Shown here in pieces: positions 38,946 through 47,583 of a stretch of 53,941 nt of DNA. This stretch comes from [Clostridium] symbiosum (lineage in GTDB: Bacteria > Bacillota > Clostridia > Lachnospirales > Lachnospiraceae). The stretch covers positions 1 to 53,941 of the forward strand of contig JAETSN010000025.1 of the NCBI GenBank assembly GCA_021769625.1, in the 5' to 3' direction. Position 1 is the stretch's first letter. The number at the start of each line of letters is the position of its first letter. The notes below the pieces were generated by a model. The model ran no database searches and was not told the DNA's origin. It worked only from the letters and a program-made list of their open reading frames with translations. Both the position numbers and the translations under genes were made by a program.

Positions 38946-39998
38946 TCATTCATTCTTACCAAAATAATCTCCTGCTATTTTTTCCAACTGTTCTGCTATT
39001 TGCGAAAATGGCAGATTCAAATCTAAAGTCTTTACCCATATGGTATTGCCACCCATGGAATACTTGTTATTCGGTGTAATCTGTTCCTGCGTCCTGGCGT
39101 ATAGAAGCATTCCGGCAACATTACCGGTATTATCCTTATCCAGGTTTTTCACATAGGTAAATACCTGATATAGATTGCCGGAATGAATACTCTGTACATC
39201 ATATTGGCTCTGCATGGCATGGGTATAGTATTTTGCATCAATAATCAAAGTTCTTTCACCACACTTCAGTGTAATATCAGTAACCATGGCAGGAAGAAAT
39301 TCAATCACGCCATCATCAATATCCCAGGGAATTGTATCAGGATTCGCCTTATATTCCGGATGATGATATCGGTAGTATTCCAGTATAAACTTCTCATAGA
39401 GGCTATGCATGGCTCTGTCATCCAGAAAAGCTGCAAGCTTCACTTCCCCTTTATCTGTCGATAGTATCAATCCTGTAATTACCAGATAACATACATTCAT
39501 CAGCATCCTATAATTCTGATTGTTTCTCTGATACCGAATCTTGTCCCACTTAATCATGCCGGGGTCTATTTCATCCACATTGTCAAAAAATACAAGATTT
39601 TTCTTCAATACTACTTTACGTTCCTGCTTCACAGTCCTTTGTCGTACCAGAATTTTCATGGTAGTCTTCAATATCTGATTGAACAGATTGTTCTCTGAAA
39701 GTTCATCGTATTCACAGGACAGCTTCTGCCTATGCTGTATCTTGTTTCTGATTGTCCCCTGAATATTAAGTTTGCCCCGAAGTACAGAACGCTCCTCTTC
39801 CTGTAATATATACTCCCTGTACAATCCCTGCTTGAGCTGGCTTGCAACGCCTTTGCCAAGGATGGCCGCAAACATATCGTGAATATTCTCAAACTCCTCC
39901 GCAGCCACCAAGGCATAATTTGATTGACGCAGGGACTGGAAAGCATAGGCCAGCATATAATATATATTTTTTATCAAAATCCCTTTATCGCTTGTCAT
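38946..39998 (-). CDS. mcrC: McrC-like nuclease subunit of a type IV restriction system
   Basis: A 350-residue McrC. KNIYYMLAYAFQSLRQSNYA opens the protein and LRGKLNIQGTIRNKIQHRQK (about 72-91) is the conserved N-terminal block. The PD-(D/E)XK site is D of PAMVTDITL and DAKYY near 252-256, the catalytic core of McrC. In E. coli McrC stimulates McrB GTPase activity and cuts DNA at modified cytosines. Its ATG overlaps the mcrB stop codon by one base (TAATG), so coupling is near certain. Confidence 0.93.
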   Translation of the reverse strand: MTSDKGILIKNIYYMLAYAFQSLRQSNYALVAAEEFENIHDMFAAILGKGVASQLKQGLYREYILQEEERSVLRGKLNIQGTIRNKIQHRQKLSCEYDELSENNLFNQILKTTMKILVRQRTVKQERKVVLKKNLVFFDNVDEIDPGMIKWDKIRYQRNNQNYRMLMNVCYLVITGLILSTDKGEVKLAAFLDDRAMHSLYEKFILEYYRYHHPEYKANPDTIPWDIDDGVIEFLPAMVTDITLKCGERTLIIDAKYYTHAMQSQYDVQSIHSGNLYQVFTYVKNLDKDNTGNVAGMLLYARTQEQITPNNKYSMGGNTIWVKTLDLNLPFSQIAEQLEKIAGDYFGKNE

Positions 39999-42388
39999 TA
40001 ATCGTTAAACACCCCTCTTAATATGTTCTGCCATTTCTGTAATTTCGTAGGTTCGTCAAACCAGTATTCTTCCAGCATCGGAAGAATATCATACTCAACC
40101 ACTGACTGCATCCATTCATCACTGCATTCATCCTGTCCGCAGAAATAGCTGTGTCCAATGCAGAAACCATTTCCAAGAGAAGGGTCCCTGGCAATTTCAA
40201 AGTTAAGGTCCTTGATTTTTTCTATCAGTATTTCAAATGTGTCATTATCAAAGGACTTCATATATTCCCTGAAACCGTCCGAACCAAATCCCGGCTCCAT
40301 TGCAAAGAAGCTGAATCTTCGTCTAAGTGCATAATCAATCAATGCCAGGCTTCGATCCGCTGTATTCATCATTCCAATAATATACAGGTTCTTTGGCACT
40401 GAGAATGGAAGGCCGTTATAAGCCAGAGTAAGCTTCTTTCCCCGATAATCCTTTTCAATAAGCATCAGAAGCTCGCCGAAAATTTTACTCATATTTCCAC
40501 GGTTAATTTCGTCTATGATAAAGAAATAGGATAAGTCAGGATTATTCGCCGCCTTCTGACAAAATTCATAAAAGATACCTGTCTTAAGTTCAAATCCATC
40601 TCCACTTGGTTTATATCCCATAATAAAGTCTTCATAGGAATAATTCTGATGGAACTGAATAAACTTTACTCTTGTTTCGTCCTTTACGCCCATAATGGAA
40701 TATGCCAGCCTTGTTGCCGCAAACGTCTTTCCGACACCCGGAGCACCCTGCAGGATAATATTCTTTTTATTTAGCAGTAGTCCCTTCAGGGTATCGTACT
40801 TCTCGGAAGTCATATACACCTCTGCCAAAAAATCCTCTTTGCTATATATATCAAGCCATTGACTTTCAATAGGATTTTCCTGATTTTCATCACGGATGAT
40901 ATCCATGATGAACTCATATTCACCCTTTGTCAGTTTAAATAAACTTCCCTGCGGGTTTATAAAATACTCCATTTTTTCAAGTTCCGGAGCGTCCTTTAAT
41001 GTTGCATAGTCTATCGGGCTTGTTAATCCCTCTGTCTTCTCGAAATACAGATTTTCCCCATCGTTTTCTTCAATAATTCGACACAATGCGACAATCTGCT
41101 TCACAGGATTTGACTCATATCCTATAACCAGATCTCCTGCCTTAGCATCCAAAAAGTTCTGGAAAATTCTTCTCTTATTTCCGTTATCATTGTACATGGT
41201 GTAGGCCTGTTCTTCACCTACATCAATATTTGCAAAACTCCAAATCTTCGGATTTGCGTTCAACCACCAGTAGTTCACATCACTTTCCGAATGGCGGGCA
41301 TAAAGTTTTGTATCAGAAAAGTCCACATCATTCAATGCTTCTGTCAGTTCATCCCTGAGCTTCCACACGAAAGTGCCTTCCTCATCTGACTCCGCATTTC
41401 TTCCGGTGAAAAGAATAGTCCAATATATCTTTGAACCATCCTTATCTTTTAAAGGCACATCACAGCCCACTCTGTTTGCGACTCTCTTCGCAAGGACTGT
41501 AGCTCCACTGTTGTAGAAATTGATACTTTCGCCATATTTTACCGATAACTGCTTACAAGTTGCCATTCCGCCATAGTCGAGCATTCTATATAGGATTTCC
41601 CAACTCCCCACATTGAATATATCTTCCTCTTCAAAAAGTTCTTCCCACATTTCCACGGAAATACCCGGATCATAATCCGTACCAATCCATTCTTCTTTTT
41701 TTATCTTCGTATCATCTGTCAGATAATTTGCAATATAGAAAGACACATCAAAAGCAAGGGTTCTATGACTTTTATCTTCGTAGCAGCTCTCATCCAGACT
41801 TTCCTCAAACATGGAAATCAATTCCGTATCTTCATTTACTGCATTCCGGATGGCATCCACAAGTATTGCATTTCCCTTTATGTTCTGGCCTGTATGTCCC
41901 TTGGTCGGCTTAAAATCATTTTCGAGGTATATACTTGTCCCTCTACAGACAGAGTATTTGAATATATCATACTTATCCGGATACTTCAGCCAAAGATATA
42001 CCGTAATTGCCATTGGCCTCTGATAATGCTGATAACCCGGTGACAGACTCTCACACAAATCCTGTGCATCCGACTGAAACTGTAAAACTCTATCTGTAAC
42101 AGCCTTCGACTCATCAAACAGACGGATAAACATAGCTCTTACCGCTTCTGCATCTTTTTCTGCATATTGGATCATCATTTTTCTTGGAAAGTTGTTCATT
42201 GATGCCAGCAAACCACAGGTCTTTTCTGTAGACACGGCAAACATCTCGCTAAAGTTCTCAGCGTTGATATCCCAATGGCCCTGAAACCACTTTACAGCTT
42301 CCCATTTGAATTTTTCATCCAGCCAACGCTCTGAAAAAGCTTCTTTATAACTTTTCAAGGCTATTCGCATTTTTTCATTGTTTACCAT
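39998..42388 (-). CDS. mcrB: McrB-like AAA+ GTPase with EVE domain
   Basis: A 796-residue motor of a type IV restriction system. The first ~230 residues form a helical domain typical of uncharacterised McrB homologues. An EVE-like modified-base reader lies near 365-490 (KIWSFANIDVGEEQAYTMYN; FQNFLDAKAGDLVIGYES). The AAA+ domain carries Walker A GAPGVGKT (about 547-554), Walker B FFIIDEINRGNMSKIFGELL (about 618-637), the McrB signature MMNTADRSLALIDYALRRRF (about 673-692) with its arginine-containing motif, and a C-terminal region with LGNGFCIGHSYFCG. Ribosome site GGAGGT precedes the ATG. First gene of the mcrB - mcrC - PD-(D/E)XK-like - HNH series in an AT-richer block. Confidence 0.93.
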   Translation of the reverse strand: MVNNEKMRIALKSYKEAFSERWLDEKFKWEAVKWFQGHWDINAENFSEMFAVSTEKTCGLLASMNNFPRKMMIQYAEKDAEAVRAMFIRLFDESKAVTDRVLQFQSDAQDLCESLSPGYQHYQRPMAITVYLWLKYPDKYDIFKYSVCRGTSIYLENDFKPTKGHTGQNIKGNAILVDAIRNAVNEDTELISMFEESLDESCYEDKSHRTLAFDVSFYIANYLTDDTKIKKEEWIGTDYDPGISVEMWEELFEEEDIFNVGSWEILYRMLDYGGMATCKQLSVKYGESINFYNSGATVLAKRVANRVGCDVPLKDKDGSKIYWTILFTGRNAESDEEGTFVWKLRDELTEALNDVDFSDTKLYARHSESDVNYWWLNANPKIWSFANIDVGEEQAYTMYNDNGNKRRIFQNFLDAKAGDLVIGYESNPVKQIVALCRIIEENDGENLYFEKTEGLTSPIDYATLKDAPELEKMEYFINPQGSLFKLTKGEYEFIMDIIRDENQENPIESQWLDIYSKEDFLAEVYMTSEKYDTLKGLLLNKKNIILQGAPGVGKTFAATRLAYSIMGVKDETRVKFIQFHQNYSYEDFIMGYKPSGDGFELKTGIFYEFCQKAANNPDLSYFFIIDEINRGNMSKIFGELLMLIEKDYRGKKLTLAYNGLPFSVPKNLYIIGMMNTADRSLALIDYALRRRFSFFAMEPGFGSDGFREYMKSFDNDTFEILIEKIKDLNFEIARDPSLGNGFCIGHSYFCGQDECSDEWMQSVVEYDILPMLEEYWFDEPTKLQKWQNILRGVFND

Positions 42389-42461
42389 TTACTTTACCTC
42401 CAAGCTTAAAGACATCCATTTCTTTTTGATTATATCTCATTAGCCGCTGCTGTTACAACTT

Positions 42462-42478
42462 TATTTCCGCGGACAGCT
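42462..42478 (-). repeat. Fragment of the dispersed intergenic repeat, copy D
   Basis: TATTTCCGCGGACAGCT matches one end of the other copies (8581-8619). It lies upstream of mcrB, at the edge of the AT-richer island. Confidence 0.35.
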
Positions 42479-42548
42479 CTCAAAAACTACCACAAATACG
42501 GCATACAAAACACGACACAAAACGAGAATTATACAAAAGCAAATAAAC

Positions 42549-42577
42549 TTTACACAAAAAATCATTTTTGATATTAT
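42549..42577 (+). promoter_or_regulatory. Promoter of the 56-residue protein gene
   Basis: TTTACA, 17-base spacer, TATTAT on the plus strand, 43 bases before the start codon. Confidence 0.55.
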
Positions 42578-42619
42578 GTAAATGTTATGAGAAAACATTT
42601 TAATCGGAGGTGATCATCT

Positions 42620-42790
42620 ATGGGAATGAGCGATAAACAATATGATGAGTTTTTGCTTGACAATATTGAGGATTGGGATGATATCATCGAATTACTTCAG
42701 GCAAAAGAATATGATAAAGCTTTAGCTTTAGCCCAGAAGAAAAGAGCCAAAAACCAGAACAAATTAGAATCTCCAACCGTCAGTTATTAA
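42620..42790 (+). CDS. Small acidic protein, 56 residues, unknown function
   Basis: MGMSDKQYDEFLLDNIEDWD then DIIELLQAKEYDKALALAQK and a basic tail KRAKNQNKLESPTVSY. The N-terminal half is strongly acidic and the whole is probably helical. CGGAGGTGATC gives a strong ribosome site nine bases upstream. Promoter and a perfect terminator flank it, so it is an independent gene. It is divergent from mcrB. Too short for the usual length cut-off. Family not recognised. Confidence 0.75.
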   Translation: MGMSDKQYDEFLLDNIEDWDDIIELLQAKEYDKALALAQKKRAKNQNKLESPTVSY

Positions 42791-42797
42791 TTTCATT

Positions 42798-42830
42798 CCC
42801 TCGAAAGCCTTGTTGCTTTCGAGGGTTTTA
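42798..42830 (+). terminator. Terminator of the 56-residue protein gene
   Basis: CCCTCGAAAG and CTTTCGAGGG are perfect 10-base arms with an 8-base loop, followed by TTTTATATT. Confidence 0.93.
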
Positions 42831-42880
42831 TATTGACATTTCCTCCCTGCAAAATCCCTTTGAGAACATAAACACCATCC

Positions 42881-42909
42881 TTGCATCTTTATACCCAATC
42901 ATGTATAAT
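42881..42909 (+). promoter_or_regulatory. Promoter of the DAHP synthase gene
   Basis: TTGCAT, 17-base spacer, TATAAT. The leader to the ATG at 42949 is only about 33 bases, with no room for an attenuator or T-box. Confidence 0.7.
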
Positions 42910-42948
42910 GTGTAAGGTTTAAAATTACCTGCACAAAGGAGCAATGAC

Positions 42949-43977
42949 ATGTCATTTGAATTTATAAAATTATTGCCGACCCCCGACGAGATCAGGGAGC
43001 AGTACCCTCTTCCCGCCAGATTAATAGAATTAAAACGCATCCGGGACTCTGAGATCCGCGCCGTCATCACCGGCGACAGCGATAAATTTCTGGTCATCAT
43101 CGGCCCCTGCTCTGCGGATAACGAAGATTCGGTCTGCGAGTACATAGAGAGGCTTGCGAAGATCAACGACAAGGTAAAAGACAGGCTGATCCTGATTCCC
43201 AGGATCTACACCAATAAACCCCGCACTACCGGGGACGGCTACAAAGGCATTATCCATCAGCCTGACCCTAACAAGCAGGAGGACTTTCTGGCGGGCCTCA
43301 TCGCCATGCGGAAAATGCACATCCGGGCGATCAGTGAATCCGGCCTGACCGCCGCGGATGAAATGCTCTATCCCGAGAACTGGGGTTATGTCTCCGATAT
43401 TCTCTCCTATGTGGCGATCGGCGCCCGTTCCGTGGAAGACCAGCAGCACAGGCTGACCGTCAGCGGTTTTGATGTGCCTGCCGGCATGAAGAACCCTACC
43501 AGCGGCGATTTTTCTATTATGCTGAACTCTGTCCACGCGGCGCAGCAGCCCCACTCTTTCATCTACAGGGGCTGGGCTGTCAAGACAAACGGCAATAAAC
43601 TCGCCCATACGGTTCTCCGCGGCTCCGTCAACAAATACGGCAGGAGCCTGCCCAACTATCATTATGAAGACCTGAATACTTTGCTGGAATTATACAATGA
43701 ACGGGATCTCGTCAATCCCGCCTGCATCATTGACTCCAACCACAACAATTCCAACAAACAGTTTAAACAGCAGATCCGTATCGTCAAGGAAGTGCTGCAC
43801 AGCAGGAAATTGAATCCTGATATTCACAAACTTGTGAAAGGCGTTATGGTGGAAAGCTATCTGGAGGAGGGCTGCCAGAAGATCGGCGGCGGCGTCTACG
43901 GGAAATCCATCACGGATCCCTGCCTCGGCTGGGAGGACACGGAGCGGCTGATCTACGATATTGCGGAGTATGAATGA
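42949..43977 (+). CDS. aroF: 3-deoxy-7-phosphoheptulonate (DAHP) synthase
   Basis: A 342-residue class I-alpha enzyme (AroF/AroG/AroH type) that joins phosphoenolpyruvate and erythrose 4-phosphate in the first step of aromatic synthesis. VIIGPCSADNED (about 48-59), IPRIYTNKPRTTGDGYKG (about 81-98), GARSVEDQQHR (about 161-171), VMVESYLEEGCQ and KSITDPCLGWEDTERLI near the end are conserved. AAGGAG lies eight bases before the ATG. Single gene; feedback is likely at the protein level, but which amino acid inhibits it cannot be read from the sequence. Confidence 0.95.
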   Translation: MSFEFIKLLPTPDEIREQYPLPARLIELKRIRDSEIRAVITGDSDKFLVIIGPCSADNEDSVCEYIERLAKINDKVKDRLILIPRIYTNKPRTTGDGYKGIIHQPDPNKQEDFLAGLIAMRKMHIRAISESGLTAADEMLYPENWGYVSDILSYVAIGARSVEDQQHRLTVSGFDVPAGMKNPTSGDFSIMLNSVHAAQQPHSFIYRGWAVKTNGNKLAHTVLRGSVNKYGRSLPNYHYEDLNTLLELYNERDLVNPACIIDSNHNNSNKQFKQQIRIVKEVLHSRKLNPDIHKLVKGVMVESYLEEGCQKIGGGVYGKSITDPCLGWEDTERLIYDIAEYE

Positions 43978-44012
43978 GTGTCGGTCAGCGGTAAATTTTA
44001 ATTTTTTTGTTG

Positions 44013-44072
44013 ACCTCCACTACTCTAATGTGTTAGATTAAATATAGTCTAACGCATTAGAGTAGTGGAGGT
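44013..44072. promoter_or_regulatory. Inverted-repeat operator of the BlaI/BlaR1-like operon
   Basis: Bases 44013-44037 and 44048-44072 are complementary at 24 of 25 positions around a 10-base AT-rich centre. Each arm also holds its own small palindrome: TCTAATGTGTTAGA (44024-44037) and TCTAACGCATTAGA (44048-44061), a TCTAA-N4-TTAGA pair expected to bind one BlaI-type dimer each. The right arm includes the ribosome site GGAGG of blaI, so the mRNA could also fold and hide it. Confidence 0.8.
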
Positions 44073-44078
44073 ATTTTT

Positions 44079-44435
44079 ATGGACACACCAAAAATCTTTG
44101 AAAGCGAATATCGTTTCTGCCTGATCCTCTGGGAGCATGAACCTATAAAAAGCAAGAATCTTGTCAATCTCTGCAAAGAGCAGCTCGGCTGGAAGTCCAC
44201 GACAACCTATACGGTCATAAAGCGGCTGTCCGAGCGTGGGATCCTCAAAAATGAAAATACGATCGTCACTTCCCTGATCTCCAAAGATGAGATACAGGAA
44301 GCGGAAATGGAGGAACTGATCGAGAAAAAATTTGAAGGTTCCCTTCCCGCTTTTATCGCCGCTTTCGGGCGGCACAAGAGATTATCGGATGAAAAAATGG
44401 AAGAACTGAAAAAACTGATCGGGGAGGAAATATGA
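44079..44435 (+). CDS. BlaI/MecI/CopY-family repressor
   Basis: A 118-residue winged-helix repressor. LGWKSTTTYTVIKRLSERGI (about 40-59) is the recognition helix and wing region typical of the Penicillinase_R family. The C-terminal half (MEELIEKKFEGSLPAFIAAF) is the dimerisation part that the partner protease would cleave. Ribosome site GGAGG lies seven bases before the ATG. Followed one base later by the sensor protease gene. Confidence 0.93.
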   Translation: MDTPKIFESEYRFCLILWEHEPIKSKNLVNLCKEQLGWKSTTTYTVIKRLSERGILKNENTIVTSLISKDEIQEAEMEELIEKKFEGSLPAFIAAFGRHKRLSDEKMEELKKLIGEEI

Positions 44436-44436
44436 C

Positions 44437-46341
44437 ATGATGACTGCCGTCTTTTTGAAAATTCTCAACATGAGCATCACAGCCGGCTGGATCGTGCTTG
44501 CGGTCATGCTGCTTCGGCTCCTTCTTCGGCGGATGCCGAAACAGTTCACCTGCATGCTCTGGGGGCTGGTGGGGCTGCGCCTGATCCTTCCCTTTTCGCC
44601 GGAAAGCATCTTCAGCCTGATCCCCAGTGCCGAAACCGTTCCCCAAACCCTGCAGCCCGGAGAATTTCCGGAGATCCACAGCGGCGTCACGGCGATAGAC
44701 CGGGTAGTCAATCCCACAGCAAAGTATACTTTTTCCCGGCTGCCCATGGAGGCATCCGGCGCGGACGCGATGAAATTCATCATGCGCTGCGCTGTCTTTG
44801 CCTGGTTTGCCGGCATGTTTCTTATGCTGTTTTATCTTATTTTCAGCTATCTGAAACTGCAAAGGAACATGCGCACCGCTGTTCTGCTGCAGGACAATAT
44901 CTGGCAGAGCGACTGCGTACGCTCTCCTTTTATCCTCGGCCTGATAAGGCCACGGATCTATATCCCCTTCCGGTTGAAGGAGGACGTCCTCGTCCATGTG
45001 CTTGCCCATGAAAGGGCGCACCTTGCGCGCAAAGACCATCTGATAAAGGCGTTTGCCTTCCTGCTGCTCTCCATCTACTGGTTCCACCCCCTGATCTGGG
45101 CGGCTTACCTTCTGTTGTGCCGTGATATCGAGCTCGCCTGCGACGAAAGAGTGATCCGGAATCTCGGGGAAGAGGAAACGAAAAACTATCTGCTCTCGCT
45201 GATCGGATGTGACAGGGAGAAAAACCGCAAAAAAATACCGGCGCTTGCCTGCCCTCCGGCTTTCGGGGAGGTGGACCTGAAAGAGCGGATCATCCGCGCC
45301 AAAACATGGAAAAAACCGGCGTCTATCCTGATCCTGCTGACCGCCGCAGTATGCGTCATCGCAGCCCTCTGCCTGCTGACCGACCCGAAGGAGCAGCTCC
45401 TGGCCGCACCGGAACCCTTCGGCCATCCCTACCTGGTCGAATCCATTGTTTATGCAGCGCCCCAGTATGACTTCTCCTTTACACCCGAAACCGCACCCCT
45501 CTATATCCTCGCCGGGGACTATCAGCTCATGGAATCTGCGGATACCTCTCTCGAGAGAGGAAATACGGAAGGCCAGTGGATCTCCTGCGGCACTGCACAA
45601 AAGCTCCGACTGACCAGAAAGAACTTTGCAAATGACATAGATATCGACACCGAAAACAGTCAGAACGGCTTTTTCCTTCCCGACCTTTTAAAAGAAAACA
45701 AAGAAGCGTGGATCGCGATCCGTCCGCAGCGGGAGGAACAGATCCTTTACTATATCCTGCTGCAGAAAAACGGGGACGTTTATCTCTGCTACGGCTATCC
45801 CGTCGACGAAGTTTCCCCGGATGCCGCCAAGGAGGCAAAGTCCGCCGTCCGCTGGATCTTCAGGCTTTCCGCCATGAAAGAGGAGGCGCTCTCCGCAAAA
45901 ACGCTGTTTTCTCACCGCACAAAATATATCGGGGACAACTCCGCCGTCGGGAATATCATCTATAACCTGACTTTCCCGCAGGATATGGCTTACCGGCAGT
46001 TTGCGCTGCAGACAGACGACAGCGAGCCTTACGCCGTGACCATCACCTTTGCCCTTTCCGAGGAAGATAAGGAACAATATGGCAGTCATGGCGTTAACCG
46101 TCAAAAAGAAACCGCCCTGCTGCAAAAGAACGCCTGTATCCTGTTTTCTCTGATCGAAAATGCGGAAATCGTCAACTTTGAACTGGTAGATGAGACAGAT
46201 GAAACAAAACGCCCCCTGACGCTCGTCTATACAAGGCAGTGGGCGGAATCCGAAACGGGCTGCAACCTATGGGCAGAAAGCGAAACCGTGGAACAGTTTG
46301 AAGTGCTGCTGATAAAACTGCAGGAAAAAACGGTGTTTTGA
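44437..46341 (+). CDS. BlaR1-like M56 sensor protease with DUF4825 region
   Basis: A 634-residue membrane metalloprotease. Helices lie near 8-26, 33-50, 115-138 and 300-320. The zinc site is VLAHERAHLARKDH (HExxH near 190-194) with the downstream ELACDE (about 232-237), as in the BlaR1/MecR1 M56 family. The exported part (about 325-634) is not a penicillin-binding transpeptidase domain. It ends in a DUF4825-like region (FSHRTKYIGDNSAVGNIIYN, about 488-507). So it likely senses something other than, or besides, beta-lactams, and cleaves the BlaI-like repressor. No beta-lactamase gene is adjacent. Start at 44437 or 44440 (ATGATG). Confidence 0.9.
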   Translation: MMTAVFLKILNMSITAGWIVLAVMLLRLLLRRMPKQFTCMLWGLVGLRLILPFSPESIFSLIPSAETVPQTLQPGEFPEIHSGVTAIDRVVNPTAKYTFSRLPMEASGADAMKFIMRCAVFAWFAGMFLMLFYLIFSYLKLQRNMRTAVLLQDNIWQSDCVRSPFILGLIRPRIYIPFRLKEDVLVHVLAHERAHLARKDHLIKAFAFLLLSIYWFHPLIWAAYLLLCRDIELACDERVIRNLGEEETKNYLLSLIGCDREKNRKKIPALACPPAFGEVDLKERIIRAKTWKKPASILILLTAAVCVIAALCLLTDPKEQLLAAPEPFGHPYLVESIVYAAPQYDFSFTPETAPLYILAGDYQLMESADTSLERGNTEGQWISCGTAQKLRLTRKNFANDIDIDTENSQNGFFLPDLLKENKEAWIAIRPQREEQILYYILLQKNGDVYLCYGYPVDEVSPDAAKEAKSAVRWIFRLSAMKEEALSAKTLFSHRTKYIGDNSAVGNIIYNLTFPQDMAYRQFALQTDDSEPYAVTITFALSEEDKEQYGSHGVNRQKETALLQKNACILFSLIENAEIVNFELVDETDETKRPLTLVYTRQWAESETGCNLWAESETVEQFEVLLIKLQEKTVF

Positions 46342-46373
46342 CAGGCAATGTCATTTAATCAACACCTCAGTCA

Positions 46374-46562
46374 GCAGGCAAGAACATAAAATGCTTAAGG
46401 AACCCTTTGAAAAACGCCGGCACAATTAGCCAATGTGAAATTTAAAAAGCAAAATTTCACATGGTATTTCACGAGCTTAGTGTCCGCTGCGCTGTTTCAC
46501 AGGCTCTTGAGGAACAGAGCCGGCGCGAGCGTGGCGACGAAGCATTTTATGTTCGTACCTGC
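46374..46562. mobile_element. ~190-base element with inverted ends (MITE-like)
   Basis: Bases 46374-46396 and 46540-46562 are inverted copies (20 of 23 positions, including a perfect 15-base core GAACATAAAATGCTT). Nested inside are two GCCGGC sites and a hairpin with TGTGAAATTT and AAATTTCACA arms (46434-46461). It fills the gap between two convergent genes and has no coding capacity. A non-autonomous transposable element or a large folded RNA are both possible. Confidence 0.5.
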
Positions 46563-46572
46563 GGGCGCCGGT

Positions 46573-47550
46573 TTAAAAACCTGCTTTCTCCAAAATATGA
46601 TCTGCCACAAGCGCATACTCATGCCACATATAATAATATTCTGCCTGACCTTCTTTCAGTTCATCCAGAGAATGCAGCCTCTCCCTCTTCTGAAATCTCT
46701 CCGAAAAAACAGGATATGTACCATCCCACGGCTTGAAAGCCGTTCCCGCAAAATGTAGGATCGCCGGAATATAATCGGGCTTTTTCGTCATTCTGTTAAA
46801 ATACCAGAGACAGAAGTTATAAGGCATATACCACAGATCCCTGATCTCGGGAAAACCATAACATCTGATATCGCCCACAAAAGCGGCCGACAAAAGTCCC
46901 TGATCCCCCCAGTAAATATCATGATTTTCCACTCCTAACAGTACGCGCAGCATCTTGGACAGATACTGATAATCCGCCAGAGTCCTCCCGTCCTCTCTCA
47001 TTTTGTCCAGATTCATCACATACGAACCGGAATTGAAAATCCCTCTCAGAATCGAGGGAAGTCCTATCAGCGGATCCCCCAGATCGTCCGATTCGAACAG
47101 TACCTGCTCACCGGCACGCACTCGATAACCTGAAGCTGTCACCACAAGGCTCTTCCCCTGAAAATCATAATGATAATACGGATCAATGTCCCCCATGATC
47201 AGCGTATCGCCCGCGTCAAGATACAAAACTCTGTCAACGTCCTCCGGAAGCAGCAGATGAGCGCACAGGGAATAGTATGCCTCCCCCGCCCAGCCGGTCC
47301 CATATTTTGCCAGTTCATCATAAACTTCTGCATGCGGCACTGTTATCTCGTGAAAACGGATCATCCCGCTATTCAGCTTCTCACAAAGGGCTTTCAGCAT
47401 TTCTATATTATTTCGGCCGACCCGGCTGTGGAGGAAAAAGAAATCGATCTCCGCGTCCTTCAGGTTATATGCCATCGCCGTGAGCCCCACCGCCACATAC
47501 GGCACCAGCCCGTCATCACAGGACGTCATGATATTATATTGTTTTCCCAT
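46573..47550 (-). CDS. Glycosyltransferase family 8 protein
   Basis: A 325-residue enzyme. MGKQYNIMTSCDDGLVPYVA at the N terminus, FHEITVPHAEVYDELAKYGT and DRVLYLDAGDTLIMGDIDP (about 100-118) resemble GT8 (LgtC-type) transferases; the metal-binding DxD appears as DAGD, as in a subset of the family. NSGSYVMNLDKMR (about 170-182) and LHFAGTAFKPWDG (about 275-287) are further family blocks. The ATG at 47550 follows GGCGGGG; an in-frame ATG at 47574 is less well placed. It is last in the ung - GT8 direction. Sugar and acceptor unknown; surface polysaccharide is the usual target. Confidence 0.87.
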   Translation of the reverse strand: MGKQYNIMTSCDDGLVPYVAVGLTAMAYNLKDAEIDFFFLHSRVGRNNIEMLKALCEKLNSGMIRFHEITVPHAEVYDELAKYGTGWAGEAYYSLCAHLLLPEDVDRVLYLDAGDTLIMGDIDPYYHYDFQGKSLVVTASGYRVRAGEQVLFESDDLGDPLIGLPSILRGIFNSGSYVMNLDKMREDGRTLADYQYLSKMLRVLLGVENHDIYWGDQGLLSAAFVGDIRCYGFPEIRDLWYMPYNFCLWYFNRMTKKPDYIPAILHFAGTAFKPWDGTYPVFSERFQKRERLHSLDELKEGQAEYYYMWHEYALVADHILEKAGF

Positions 47551-47583
47551 ATGATCCCCGCCTTTCCCCACCATAGATAAGTA

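Noticed and set aside
44353-45600. 415-codon open frame on the minus strand inside the BlaR1-like gene
   Set aside because: Antisense to a gene with intact M56 motifs and lacking a ribosome site or family resemblance.
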